DNA from: Microcebus murinus
Lineage: Eukaryota; Chordata; Mammalia; Primates; Cheirogaleidae
Direction of reading: 5' to 3'
Length of the DNA stretch: 64,000 bases
Assembly (NCBI RefSeq): GCF_040939455.1
Contig: NC_134129.1
Coordinates: 16,440,001-16,504,000, forward strand
Of this stretch, positions 1 to 12,649 are shown piece after piece (the first letter of the stretch is position 1; each line of letters opens with the position of its first letter). A model generated the notes under the pieces. The model was given only the letters and a program-made list of their open reading frames with translations. It was not told the origin of the DNA and did no database searches. The position numbers and the translations under genes are program-made.

Positions 1-1219
1 ATGCTGGAACCTGAAAACTATTTAGGATCCATTGACCCCTTGACTTCTGCCAGGACCTTTTTTGCTGTTATTTTTGGAAATTTAAGGATAGAGAATAGGG
101 GAATGGAGTCTTCCCAAAATTATACCAGAGAAGGAGTTAAGCCATTTAAAAATTAAAAAAAAAAAAAGATCTGAAACTGGTGTTTCAAAATTATTTATTC
201 TTAATGAAAAATCCCCAGATTTGTCTTCCCAGAATCTTTGTCTCTCCCCTTAATCAATGTCTGTTTCAGCCTCCGATTCGTAGTATATTATGTGTTTATT
301 TATCGTCTAGAGAGGAAAAAATAATATTGGTATGAAAGCGTCAAGGAATGAAATTCCAGGCCACAGGTTGTCTCTGACAGTTCCCTGAAGACCAGACTTG
401 TAACCCAGAGAAAGAAACTTGAAGCAATTCGCAGTGAGGTGTCTTCCTCCTGGCTAGGTGTTCTTGTTACGGTTCAGAAGAGCAGCTGGGTCCCATTTGC
501 AATAAGAAGGATGGAGTTATTTAAGGAGCCGGTGCCTCTCCTAGGTGAAGTCTGCGTAGCTGAAATGTGTACAACAGGCTACAAGGAACCTTAAAAACAA
601 GCTCCCACTTCACTTAGCCATAGCACAGGAAATTGTTTCTGGCTTGTTTTTGTTGTGCACAGAGAGAGCGTTGCGTATTTAAAATTCCCCACAGTTGTTT
701 AGTATTCGCTCAGTAGTGGGCTTGTCCCTAATCAAAGTCCCTCTCAGTAAATCATGTCCACTCTGTCACTGTTTTGATTGGAAGCATGAATTGTAACGTT
801 GAAAATCTCTCAGGACAGCAAACTTCTGCAGCTGTGGAAGGCTGGAGCTCTTTACTGGTCTTATTAAGGGAACCTGAGTGACTTCTTTTGGGGAAAAAAA
901 AAAACCTAAGATGGAGTGAAATTCATAAGGTGCACTGAGATTTAGCATGAAGGTTTTATTATGAGCACGGCCCTGCAACAATATCCTCATAGAAATAAAT
1001 GCAGAATAGTAACAATTGTTCCATGAGTTGGCAAACATACTATTCTGCTGTCTTTTTGCCTTTTTGTTTTTTTTAGAGGGAAAAACAGAATCCAAATGTA
1101 AAATATGAAATCAGACACATTTAGTGCATTAGAATAGTGTTTGAACTGGATGTTTTTTCAAGGTACTGTATAGAAACAAATGTCACTTTTCTTTCCTGGA
1201 GGCATTTTGAAGCGTTTGT
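1..1219. other. Single-copy non-coding sequence, nothing recognised
   Basis: I see no gene, RNA gene or clear repeat here apart from short A runs near 149-167 and 895-904. Open frames are short and have no recognisable domains. Confidence 0.5.
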
Positions 1220-1231
1220 CATTAATGTTTT

Positions 1232-1668
1232 TTGGTGTTTTTTTTTTTTTTTTTTTTTTGAGACAGAGTCTCATTCTATTGCCCCGGCTAGAGTGCCGTG
1301 GCGTCAGCCTAGCTCACAGCAACCTCCAACTCCTGGGCTCAAGCAATCCTCCTGCCTCAGCCTCCCGAGTAGCTGGGACTACAGGCATGCACCACCATGC
1401 CCGGCTAATTTTTTCTTTTTTCTCTTTTTTTAAATTTTCATTATTATTTTTTCTTTCCTTTTTTCAATCCTAAACTCATAAGATTGTTACATAATTTATT
1501 CTATATATATTTTAGTTGGCCAATTAATTTCTTTCTATTTTTAGTACAGATGGGGGGGGGGCTTGCTCTTGCTCAGGCTGGTCTCGAACTCCTGACCTTG
1601 AGCAATCCGCCCACCTGGGCCTCCCAGAGAGCTAGGATTATAGGTGTGAGCCACCACACCTGGCCAAC
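1232..1668 (-). mobile_element. Dimeric lemur-type Alu with nested short insertion
   Basis: A reverse-strand Alu starts with a long T run and GAGACAGAGTCTC and ends at CACCTGGCC. The direct repeat CATTAATGTTTT occurs at 1220-1231 and 1669-1680 and marks the target-site duplication. The linker between monomers is about 75 bp longer than in the other copies because of a second insertion (see 1417-1491). Confidence 0.93.
1417..1491 (-). mobile_element. Short A-rich retro-insertion nested in an Alu linker
   Basis: This 75-bp T-rich block interrupts the Alu linker. It is bounded by TAATTTTTTCT (1406-1416) and TAATTTATTCT (1492-1502), a duplication with one mismatch. On the reverse strand it reads as a head of about 26 nt ending in TTTAGGATTG, then an A-rich body with AAAAAAGGAAAG and AAAATTTAAAA. 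It resembles five other short insertions in the window. The source RNA is not recognised. It must be younger than its host Alu. Confidence 0.6.
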
Positions 1669-1680
1669 CATTAATGTTTT

Positions 1681-3152
1681 TAAAGCATTAATTCTCTTTG
1701 GAATAAAAAAGGTGTAGAAATGTTGAATTTTCATTATTCTAAGGACACCACCGACTAGACTACCTCCTTCTGTATTTGGGATCTGGGGAACATCCTCAGA
1801 GGATAAAAACATATGTTGGAGGGGCTGGGTCTCAAAGAATGGGAAAAGGAGCAAAAGGATCTCAAAACTTTTGCTTACGCGCTGAGACCAATGCCACACC
1901 TAAGAAGATGTTTCTCTTCCAGAATGTTTCCTTGTTCACTGGGTCATTCCCTTATTGAATAATTTATTCCTTTACAATATGTTCATTGAACATCTACGGT
2001 GAGCCTAGAACGGTGCCAGGTTCTGGGAGGTCTCGTTTAAAGGCAACTTGCCCACAAGGACAGGGATTCCTGCCAAGAATGTTCTGTCCTCATCGCTGTA
2101 GTGTTAAAAGCAGCTGGATCCCCAGTTGGCCTTGACATTCGGCAGAGCTCGGGCGTCTCCCTCTAAAAGCACAAACCTGTTTGCTTGGCTGTTCTTTTCA
2201 TGGCCAACATCCTTGCTATTATGTAAAAGCCTCCATCTGTTTTAAAGGCAATCTTCTAATTGGACATATATTTCTGTCCAATCTTGAAGAAGCAGTGCAA
2301 AGCCCTAAGAAACAGTTTATAGAAAATAATCTTAAGTGACTTCAAGAAAGTCACTGTAGATTTGGAGTAATTCTGAAGTTAACTGTCAGGGGTAAACACC
2401 AGGAAGATCTTGCAGAAAGCTACAGGAATTTGGTGAATGCGTTTTCTTTGAGGCTAGAGCAAGATACTAATTAGGGAAGAAACTTCTAAAATGTCAGCTC
2501 AACGCAGCCAGTGCAAGGCCTTTGAGGACTCAGCGATCACGGGAGGCTGGGCGCTGTGGGGGAGATGAGGTAGGATAAGATGGTTTCTTGCCTAATCTGG
2601 GGGAGGAAATGAAACCTAAACCCTCGACTTAGGTGGTGCTGTGCTCCGGGCTATCACTGCAGCCCAAGAAAGAGCAGAGAGCACCCAGCTCCTCCTATAG
2701 GCTAGAGGCCCGGCGAGATGCTAGGGGCCTTGGGAAAGTTCTAGGAAACCAGACTGAAAACATGTGCAGGGCCATCCACGTTCCCACCTGGAATGCACAT
2801 GCTGTTCCCGGCCTTGGTCCTCCAGACAGATAGCTCGGAGTTAGGCAAGTTCCGAGAAATGCAATTAAAATGATTAAGGGCTACAGGAGGTGACAGGGAG
2901 AGAGGACAGATGCTGTATTAGGAAAAAAAACAAAAAGGCTGGCGTTCTTCAGTCTGTAAAAATGGAAGTTGAGACTACGTATGTCTACAAACGAAGGTCG
3001 GACAAAAGGTCAACACTAAGTTCCAGTATGACTGGAACATCGTTTGTGAAGCCTTGGGCAAGACATTTCATTTCTTTGGACCCCAGTTTCTTGTTTTGCA
3101 ATTCAGATTCCAAGGTGTGTTCTGCAGCACACCTGTCCTACAAAGTGCTTGC
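1681..3152. other. Single-copy sequence with one faint MIR/L2-like trace
   Basis: Mostly unrecognised single-copy DNA. Around 1970-2040 the words for 'attcattgaacatctac...gtgccagg' faintly resemble the antisense 5-prime part of a MIR/L2-type repeat, but too little is left to assign it. No coding evidence. Confidence 0.35.
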
Positions 3153-3404
3153 TGAAACCAGCCTGAGGAAGACCCCGTCTCTCTTAAAAATAGAAAGAAA
3201 TTAATTGGCCAACTAAAAATATATAGAAAAATTAGCCGGGCGTGGTGGCGCATGCCTGTAGTCCCAGCTACTCGGGAGGCTGAGGCAGGAGGATCGCTTG
3301 AGCCCAGGAGTTGGAGGTTGCTGTGAGCTAGGCTGATGCCACGGCACTCACTCTAGCCCGGGCAACAGAGTGAGACTCTGTCTCAAAACAAACAAACAAA
3401 AAAA
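3153..3404 (+). mobile_element. 5-prime-truncated lemur-type Alu
   Basis: The element begins inside the left monomer at GAAACCAGCCTGAGG and keeps the lemur linker and full right monomer. It ends in a tail patterned as (AAAC)n. The missing 5-prime part is consistent with incomplete reverse transcription. No clean target-site duplication was found. Confidence 0.92.
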
Positions 3405-4219
3405 CCTGTGGATTTGAAGAAAACAACTTGCTTAAGTTAATGAAGTAAGCTAGCAAGTTAACTTAGCAAGCACGGGGGATTATCCTTATTCTTGGATTGG
3501 ATTTAATCCCTTAAAACAGTCTGCATCTAAAGCCAGACAGGACAGTGTCTGAGTATTCCTGCAGCCCAGCTGCTGTTGGCACTGTCGCTACCGCTCTGAC
3601 TGAAGCGGGGTGTCTACTTCACCCCCAGGCCTGGTGGGGTGAAGTTTGCAGAAAGACAAAACAACCACTGCTTGGGGCGGCTGTAGGAGAAGGAACGCAG
3701 ATAAAGGACCTGAGTCCCCAAAGGCACAGAGATTTGGACATTGGGCAGGGGGACGTGGAGGCAGAGGAGGGAGGTGCCGAGCCACACTGGGGACAGGAGT
3801 GACGATGGACCTACTGGGAGCTCTGGGTAACAGACACACAAAGGGAGGCCGGACTTGCTGGGCTTTGTCCCGAGGGTCCCCAAGCGGATCGTGGGGTGAG
3901 GCTGTGAGTGGTGACGGAGGGGCAGGGGTGGGGGCAGGGAAAGATTCTGCCTGGGGCGCACAGAGCTCTGGGCCCCCTCCCCCTTTTCCCCTGGGGTGTG
4001 GGCTGGGATTGGGGTGGAGAACACCACACCCAGCAGGCTTTTTCAGAGGCAAGGCCTCCCGCTGTGAAGGGTGCAGCAGGACGCCCTGAGGCTGGGAGAT
4101 GCCTTCTACTTCAGCAAATGCACACACAGTGTAGGAGGTTTCCATTGAATCTGGATGTTTCTAGAAAGCACAACCATGAAGCTTGCTTCACTCATAGTAA
4201 GAGCACATAAGCCTTACGT
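3405..4219. other. GC-rich single-copy sequence, nothing recognised
   Basis: Rich in G runs between about 3740 and 4020. Overlapping open frames up to 185 codons occur on both strands, as expected by chance in GC-rich DNA. None has domain-like composition or splice-consistent boundaries that I could support. Confidence 0.4.
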
Positions 4220-4566
<347 letters not shown>

Positions 4567-4576
4567 AGCCTTCCTG

Positions 4577-4602
4577 GTTTTTGTTTTGTTTTGTTTTGTT
4601 TT
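4577..4602. repeat. (TTTTG)n microsatellite
   Basis: About five units of a TTTTG/GTTTT pentamer follow directly after the preceding Alu. Confidence 0.85.
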
Positions 4603-4898
4603 TTAATGCAGTACTCTTTTGGATCTCTTTGATGCCAGGTTATCTTATTCCATCTTATTAGAGCTTGACCTTTCTTTTGGGGGCCAAAGGACTTTAGGAA
4701 ATAGATGCACATTTAAGAAAATAAATCATCTTTCCTAGGACAGGGGCTTGTGGATTTGTAACGGGATAATTGCCATCCCTCCCCGTGAAGGGACATGAAG
4801 ATCTTGCAGGGCTTGCAGCTTCCTTCAGTTTAGATATGAGGAGGGGGAGACCCCACAAACTTCTCCCTATGAAAAACTGTAAGTGGCCGGGTCCCAGT

Positions 4899-4930
4899 CG
4901 GCCGAGACTCGGGACTCTTGGTCTCGGCCG
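4899..4930. other. GC-rich perfect hairpin
   Basis: The 10-nt arm CGGCCGAGAC (4899-4908) is perfectly complementary to GTCTCGGCCG (4921-4930) across a 12-nt loop. The stem is very GC-rich and contains two or more CpGs. No poly-T follows it and no function is evident. Confidence 0.7.
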
Positions 4931-5178
4931 AGCAGGGTCAGCTGCCGGACCTCCAGGAAGCCGGCCAGGGGTTTTCCCATCAGCAGACATCAGCAGCGGT
5001 GGGTCACTGTTGTTTCCTCCCCTTGGAACTTCGTGGAAAAGTACAGAATGTGCAGATCTCTTTGTCTATTGCCTTGTCTCCACGAACCTAAGGGATGGAG
5101 CAATGGCCAACGTTAAGAGTAAAAAATTTCCTTCTCTCCGAGAGTAGTGAGCTTTCCTGGGTTAAAAACAAGGGCTAT

Positions 5179-5518
5179 GGCTGGGCGCGGTGGCTCAGGC
5201 CTGTAATCCTAGGACTCTGGGAGGCCGAGGCGGAAGGATCGCTCAAGGTCAGGAGTTCGAAACCAGCCTGAGCAAGAGCGAGACCCTGTCTCTACTATAA
5301 ATAGAAAGAAATTAATTGGCTGACTAATATATATAGAAAAAAAAAATTAGCCGGGCACGGTGGCGCATGCCTGTAGTCCCAGCTACTCGGGAGGCTGAGG
5401 CAGGAGGATGGCTTGAGCCCAGGAGTTGGAGGTTGCTGTGAGCTAGGCTGACGACACGGCACTCACTCCAGCCTGGGCAACAGAGTGAGACTCTGTCTCA
5501 AAAAAATAAAAAATAAAA
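5179..5518 (+). mobile_element. Dimeric lemur-type Alu
   Basis: Starts GGCTGGGCGCGGTGGCTC and ends in a tail of A runs broken by T. Full left and right monomers are present, with the linker GAAATTAATTGGCTGACTAA. Confidence 0.96.
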
Positions 5519-5744
5519 GGCTACTTACCTCCTAAAAATACCCCCTAACCGTGAGCAGTTTCCCTGACTCTCCACCCTCCTCCCTCTGGTCATGCACGGC
5601 CTGTCCTCAGATCGCCAGGCAGGGGACTCACCGTGGGAAGTTTCTAGGATGCCTCGGGCGACAGTATATGCAAGTGTTGAACCCTCCTCCCGCGATACCC
5701 TCCTCCTTTGGCCCCTTTGTCTCCAACCACACTTGGCACATAAG

Positions 5745-5925
5745 CAATACTTTCAGATTCCAGCTCTACCGCTTACTGCTTAGCTGGGTGGCCTTGGGCA
5801 AGTCGCTTAACTTCTCTGTGCCTTCACCTGTCCAAGGGAATCGTAAGGGTCCTCATCTCCTGGGGCTGTTGTAGGAATTCAGTGACGCCGACAATGTCTG
5901 GCATGTGTAAGAGCTCTCTCAGTGT
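5745..5925 (+). repeat. MIR SINE relic
   Basis: The core reads as a MIR: TGGCCTTGGGCAAGTCGCTTAACTTC-like words near 5790-5815, then CTGTGCCTTCACCTGTCC and a decayed GGGGCTGTTGTAGGAATTC stretch. It is strongly diverged, as expected for this ancient family. Confidence 0.8.
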
Positions 5926-6816
5926 TAGCTGTGGGACTTGCTCTGATGACAAGGACAGGGGCTGTCTGGCCGGCCACCAGGTCGCTTTTATGCAAGATAA
6001 TTGCATAAATTATCTTTATATATAGACGTTGGTGATCGGAGGTGGCCTTCTGTGGCCTCCACGTGGCACTTGTTTACGCTCCTTCCCATGCTCTTCAACC
6101 TCCTGCTTCTCACGTAGCCGGGTCGCCCACTGGGCTGGTCAGCTCTGGACTGGAGCCGTTCTGAGTCCAAGCCCAGAGGCCCCTCCCTGACCACAGAGCG
6201 TGTGCATGTTGTTACTCAGTTTCCTTCTGCGGCCGAGCAACGGACACCTAAGTACTGCTTCTTTTTATAGAAGGCTCTGGCCAGTGTGTTTGCTGATTAA
6301 AAGGGAGGCCTCCCAGAGCATCCATTTGGAAGAACATAGTCATTCTTAAGAACCAGGACTATTCCAGACATTTACTGCAAACTGTTTATTTCCCAAAATA
6401 AGGAGAGTTGTTCTTTTTGTTTACTTCCTCCTAATGAGAATTCCTTAGGGGTTCGAAAGCTATCATTGTGCCCTTTTTCCCCCCTCTTCCCCCACATTTC
6501 AGCCCACCCATCCCAGAAGATGCATCTGACCAGTGAGTGCCGTCATTAAAGTTGTGATTTAACTTTGAAAGGACCCCCTTTCTAACTGCCGTCCCCTTAG
6601 AATTGTAACAAGCTGCCTTTGTGGACCTAATGTACATCACAGCTTCTAATCACATTTCAAATCCTATCACCAGTTCCTCTTTCCTCTGGGTAATAATCGT
6701 TGACCGCATCCCATTAAGTGCTTCGAGCCCAGCCTAGTCAGTATCACGCCCCCTGATGCAAGATGAAAGGTAAACACTGAAACGTGCCCGATGGCGCTGC
6801 TATGCTGAGTATTTTA

Positions 6817-7172
<356 letters not shown>

Positions 7173-7175
7173 TTA

Positions 7176-9057
7176 GATGCACCAGTGCAACTAAGTGCTG
7201 GTTCTTGTTTTTGCAAAAAGATCAAATCATGCTTCCAATGAGCAGCAGTCCCCCGAGTCACCGTGGCATGCAGCCTTCTCTCCTTCTCTCGGGCTGGTCC
7301 CTGTCCTGCCTGCTGGCCTCGCCGCTTGCTGGCACAAGGAGGCTTCCCGCATCGGGAGGAGGAGCAGATGCAGACAGCCTCACCGGTTCTTGGCACGAAC
7401 CGCAGCCTGCGTTGCTGTGCGGGTCAGGAGAATCGTAAATAATCCCTACAGCTCTGGGTTTCTGAGATGAGATGAGCCAAATTAGTTAGACTCTCCTTTT
7501 GTTCTCCCTCTTCTCACCCCCAACCCCATACCCCCACCCCCAGACTGCTCAGCCCCTACGCTGGCGACCTCCTGTCCATGCCTTAGGAGGGGCAGAGGGG
7601 GACAGCTCTCTTGAGCAAACATGCAGCAGGTTGAGTCGCTACGTGAAGATGCAGCGATGCAGAAGCCAGGGCGGCTTGAAAGCTGCGACATAAAACAGCA
7701 ACGTGTTTCCAATACACACCACGCAGGAAGCAGGGCTCCTGCTCCAGTGACACGCAGGGGTGGCAGGTCCAGCCGGAGGGACTTTGTCATTGCGCCACTA
7801 TCATCTGCACGTCAGATCTCCAAGACCTGCCTGCCCCAGCTCTAGGGGCTGGAATGTCGCCACGACCTCGGGCGTCCCTCCGTCTCCTTCCACGTTTAAG
7901 TTCAAATGTGTCTGGTCCCCGTCTGACTCAGGGGGTGGGCATGTGTGAGCAGATGCTGCCATATCACACTGACCCTTGGCTCGAGGATAATTCTCTTTGA
8001 ACTAGAGATTGGAGGAGACATGACTCAAAAGGCAGGCCCATGATTTCCGTCATTCGTGTAATCTTGGCCAGCCACAGGGCGCCCCTGGCTGGACCCCGCA
8101 TGGCGGGAAAAGCCAGCTCAGTCTCTTTAGTGCCATCAGCAGGGTCAGTCTTCCTCTTCCCCACCAAGGAGGGGGCACAGGCTGATTCCGGACTCTTGTG
8201 CTTTACTAGATTCTAGAGCAGAGGGGAATGGGGCAGCCCCGGGCTCCTGCGTGGGAGACAGAGCAGCACGTGATGCACGTGGAAGACCGCCACGCTCCAC
8301 TCGTAACTGCCTGCCTCTTAGAGCTTTCACCCCTCCCCTCTGTCCCTCTCCCTCTGCTACTTTCTCGGCCCCTTTCCTTAGTCCCTCAAAGCAGCCAGGA
8401 CTTCAACACCAGCCTTCAACAGAGGTTTGGTGGAAGAGCTGCCGAAGGAGATGGAAAGCATTCGGATTGTCTGTGAATTTCATGTCTCTGTCTGTCTTGC
8501 CGAGGCCTTGCAGGATGCTGCTCAGTGCCAGTCCAACAGCAGTCACTCGGCTCTTGCTCTTGAGAAACTGAATCTAGAAGAAGAGACACAGGGAAACGTA
8601 ATAGTCAGGTTATGGCATCTGTTTGCTTCCTCTCTTACAATCGATATTATTTATAATAAATCAACTTCTTCAGCCACGGATGGTGGTGGTGTCATGAACA
8701 CAGCACGTATTGGTAAAGTTATTTTTAGAAAGGTGATGGCGATGATGAGAATGATAAATGCACTTCATTATTAGAATATGCAGAATCAGATACTCTCACT
8801 CGTTCCTATTGTGAATGAGTGAGTTTCTTTGCATTTGGAAACAGCGAGGGAAGAAATTGTGTCGGTCTAAATGGCTCCGCGGAATCTCACAGCAGACAGG
8901 ACTTCCATTGCTGATGACAGTGGGTGCATGTAGAGCGAGGCAGAGGAAGGGCAAAACTTTGAAGTCCAAGTGCAGGCCCCCCCCCCCCACCTGCGATCCC
9001 AGTGGAGCATGTGGCTCTTTGTTTTTTTAGTGGTTTTTTTTTTTTTTTGGTTCTTCT
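7176..9057. other. Single-copy sequence without recognised genes
   Basis: Includes a pyrimidine-rich stretch (7497-7550) and a C9-10 run near 8980-8990. Open frames of up to about 115 codons (for example 8427-8774 forward) show no recognisable domain. I cannot support a gene. Confidence 0.4.
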
Positions 9058-9135
9058 GCTTGGGCAAGTTACTTAACCCATGTGCACCTCATTTTGCTTA
9101 TCTGAAAAATGGGAATAATGGATAGCGTCTACCTG
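9058..9135 (+). repeat. MIR fragment
   Basis: Contains TGGGCAAGTTACTTAACC and a following ATCTGAAAAATGGGAATAAT, the conserved central MIR words. Only the core is recognisable. Confidence 0.65.
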
Positions 9136-9239
9136 TGGTTTGGCAAGCTGCCTCAACTCTCCCCCTCGGCTGGTCTCCTTAACGCAGGACACAAACCAGG
9201 CAACCGCAGGAAGAGCCCCGAATGAGATCGTTCACTTTA

Positions 9240-9381
9240 TTTTTTTTTTTTTTTTTTTTTTTTTTTTGAGACGGGGTCTCGCTCTTGCTCAGGATGGTTT
9301 CGAACTCCTGACCTTGAGCAATCCGCCCGCCTCGGCCTCCCAGAGTGCTAGGATTACAGGCGTGAGCCACCGCGCCCGGCC
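9240..9381 (-). mobile_element. Free Alu left monomer
   Basis: About 27 T residues, then one Alu arm only (GAGACGGGGTCTCGCTC to CCGCGCCCGGCC). AGATCGTTCACTTTA is present immediately upstream and downstream (about 9225-9239 and 9382-9396). The single arm was therefore inserted as a unit by target-primed reverse transcription and is not a broken dimer. Confidence 0.93.
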
Positions 9382-9396
9382 AGATCGTTCACTTTA

Positions 9397-10594
9397 AATA
9401 GTTAAAAAGTAGCAGTGGAAAGGCTGGCGCATTATAAGTGCACAGTCATGAGTTATTATTAATCGTGATGCTCGAACAAGACTAATGGAAACACACGGGG
9501 CATGCGGAGGCCGAAATCATTCAGAGCCTTATATATTTTTGCGGCAGCTTTGTCTCATTAGGAACATGTTTGCAGTTGACCTTAAACGTAAGAGGACAGC
9601 TTCCTTATTATGGGCAGTTCATCCTTCAGGAGCCTCTGAATTCTGGAAGATGTCTCTTCCATTTTTGACCCCCGCTTCAGCACTCCTTCTTGGAGGGTAA
9701 TAAATGAGCATGTGACTTCTGCCTGCTGCGGGTAACTCCTGTCTGTGAGATGCAGCAGGAAGGAGATCATCGAAGAGTGTTTGGATTGATGACGGATTGC
9801 CTTGAGTCTGTTTATACACGCAGCAAAACTGAGGACAAGCCGCAGGAGGCACGAAGGATGGGAGGGAGGGTGCCAGAATGTGAAGAGTGAAGGCAGAGAG
9901 GGTCAGAGAAGGAAACCTAAAGGTGGGAGGGGGAGGGGGAGCAGCCAGACTGGGAGCAGAGGTGGGGTGGGAGGGAGGAGGGGAGGGGCAGAGGGACACA
10001 ACTCATTAGCCACCAACAGAAAGGCAGAATTTCAAAAAAACCAAAATGCATCAGGCAGATTGGGAAGATAGGAGAACAAAAGAAGTGAAAACAGAAATCA
10101 GGATGAATGGAATCCAATGCCAAAATGGAAAACAGACATTATTAGATTACGCCTGTTTTATGTAAACAAAGGAGCCAGGGTTTTGTCTGATGAAGTCACT
10201 ACTGTAAGCATTCCATTGGGGTTTCTATCCTTTCGCTGCATTATATTTGAAATGGACACACTTGGGAAACCTAAAGAATGTCCTAAATACTGAAACACTA
10301 CAATATAATAAATATTATATTATATTATAGGAAATTATCCTGTACATAAATTGCTGTTAGGATTATTCATGTCGCCTCTGCTTAGTCTGCTATATCCATA
10401 GTGCCATGTCAGTCTCATAACATCCCTTTAAGATAATAGATGGTTCTAGCATGGTTTTGATTTCACCAAAAGAGATTAAAGGACTAGCCAAAAAGTCCAT
10501 AAATTCTTCACATAACTAGGGACATCATCTGAGTTTCCTGTTTCACTCTTAAAATGATCGCCCACCCTGTTCATCTTCCAGAACAAATGGACTA
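9397..10594. other. Purine-rich single-copy stretch, nothing recognised
   Basis: Holds a polypurine tract (9850-9995). 10300-10330 is an AT-only ATATTATATT-like stretch. No gene or interspersed repeat recognised. Confidence 0.45.
9963..9989 (+). other. Potential G-quadruplex
   Basis: Successive G runs GGGG-T-GGG-A-GGG-AGGA-GGGG-A-GGGG satisfy the G3+N1-7 pattern. A related run, GGGAGGGGGAGGGGGAG, lies just upstream at about 9926-9942. Confidence 0.6.
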
Positions 10595-10810
10595 GGGTTT
10601 GGGCACACCCAGGTGGGAGTCTGTATTCCCTCCTGTGTTAACTTTATAAACTGGAGCCACTAACCTTGCCTCTCTGAGGTTCCATTTTCTCTTCCTGTAA
10701 AATGGGAACATTGTGACATTTTTCCCCCCAGGATGATTGTAACTATTAGAGATAAACTAGACAAAGTATTTGTAACAAGTAAATGGTTAATACTTTGTAG
10801 CTATTACCAT
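10595..10810 (+). repeat. MIR SINE relic
   Basis: CTTGCCTCTCTGAGGTTCC, then TCTTCCTGTAAAATGGGAAC and a decayed tail GATAAACTAGACAAAG...AATGGTTAATA match the order of MIR words. Diverged but nearly full length. Confidence 0.7.
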
Positions 10811-12649
10811 TTTCCTGCAACAGCAAATAGTAACATACACCATTGGAATCAAGAAAAAGTATCATTGCATTAGCCAAAATGGGGAGGTGTGGGGCAGGAA
10901 GATTAAATCAAGAAAGGAAAGGAAAATAATCAAATGGAAAAGCATGCCAGAGATTTATCATGCAGTAAAGTGGCAATGTATTCCTTTAGTGCCTCTGGTC
11001 AGCGTACCTCCATAAAAATAAGTACAGAAATGGAGTAAAGTCAGCCACAGACGTCATGAAATGCTATTAAAATAGAGGTTTGGCATCCCTCAGAAGATGT
11101 TTTTATCTGTACCTTAAGGTGAAGGTAAGGATTGAGGGTAAACCAGACTATAAAAACAAAAGTGACAGAACGAAGGCTGATTTTTGGACATTGACAGACC
11201 TGACATCAGCAGCAGTCTCCCTGAGCTTATGTCCTTTCTAGAACCCCAAGAACACAGACGCTTTCTAAATTATGGAACCAGTCCCGTCGGACAGACACGG
11301 CTCATAAAATGAGATCAGGAAGCAACCTTATTTTGTTTCTCACTTTACATGATTCAGTGGAGTCTAGTCTTTGCCTATCCTAGGATGATTATTTGGGCAA
11401 GTGTGTCACTTTTCTTAGGAAATACAAGCAACCTCCATTTATTGATCTGCATGTCCCTGTCATTGTCAAAGCTTTGAGTGCCATTTCAAGTTAGGGCATT
11501 TTTCTCTGTCCCAACCTGCACCTGCTGCAGGTGAAGACAGGAGACGTCCCTGGCTTCTTCTCTCTCCCTCACGTGAGCTTTCTTCTCCTCCCCCTACAGC
11601 TGAACAACTGTAGCCTCTCAGCCCTGACCGGTCAGAGTTTGGAGAGAAAAGAGCAGGGACGCGCAGGGAAGTTCTTACTTCTCTGATGCTGGAATGAGCT
11701 AGTGTCGTGCTGTCCTGTCCAGGCAGATGATGCCGCCTGGCACTTTCTCTGCAAATGCACTTTGGTGGGGCCTTCTGAGACACCCCATTCCTCGTGATCT
11801 CTCCCCTGCAGTGCCCTCCACGTGGGAGAAGGCTATTCTGCCTATTGCATTTGGTCGGTTTGATGAGAGAGCATTGCATCGTGGTGTTTATGTGTTGTTT
11901 GGTTTTTGTGGGTGGCAGAGCAGTTGTGTGTGCCATCACCTTCTCAATGAACCATGCAAAAAGCATGAAAAGTAAGTCAAGTAAATGAAAAAACAGAGAT
12001 GAGTGAATCTGAACAGGAATACTCCTGCTTAGAGTTAGTTTGGTGAAGAATTTATCCATTATTCTGATTTGCAAGACGCTCCGATGATAGTGGCAGATGG
12101 CTGTCCGCAGTTGTCTCCCTGCTCAGATGACATGACTCGCCTTTCCACGAACTCCGTTTAAAGAGAAACTCTTTAGGGACCTGTGCTCTGGAGACGTCAA
12201 GAAAAAGGAGAGGAAAAGGAGAGAAAGATCTAGAAAAGTGTTGTCTTAAAGAGAAGAAGCTTGTGCAGAAAGGCATGGCCATTTGAAAACAGGAGTTTGC
12301 TCATCTGCATTTTAGAAAGACAAATCATAGCCACGATGAAGGGGGGAAAGGAGTGATACATAGATCATTCATTTTAAAATCCTTTCAAACTCTTGTTGGT
12401 TTGCAACTAAAAATTACAACACATCATATGTCAAGCTTTAAATCTTCACGAAGTATTAGGTTGAGCCAGATGAAATTCCCACTTTATAGATAAAAATGTT
12501 CCAATGTTGGCAATTTCATATGGTTTACATTTTAAAAAAAAAAACTCTTTTATCACAAACACTGAATTCTTCCTTGTAGTCTAGAAATTTAAAAACATAA
12601 ATTAGGTACTTTTATAATCCCCTGGCCAGATCCGAAGCTTCTTGAGATG
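10811..12649. other. Repeat-poor sequence, nothing supported
   Basis: No Alu, L1 or MIR was recognised. The longest open frame of the window not explained by a repeat (202 codons, reverse strand 11466-12074) lies here, but I see no domain, promoter or splice structure and treat it as chance. Confidence 0.4.

Noticed and set aside
3588..4145. 185-codon reverse-strand open frame
   Set aside because: Overlaps other open frames on both strands in a G/C-run region; proline-rich translation typical of antisense GC-rich DNA.
8427..8774. 115-codon forward frame with a fairly protein-like composition
   Set aside because: No family recognised and no intact gene context. Considered as an old processed pseudogene, but there is no poly(A) tail or duplication.
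11466..12074. 202-codon reverse-strand open frame, the longest not explained by a repeat
   Set aside because: No recognisable domain, no plausible promoter, poly(A) signal or splice pattern; a hydrophobic patch near the start is not enough. In 64 kb of mammalian DNA a chance frame of this length is expected now and then.
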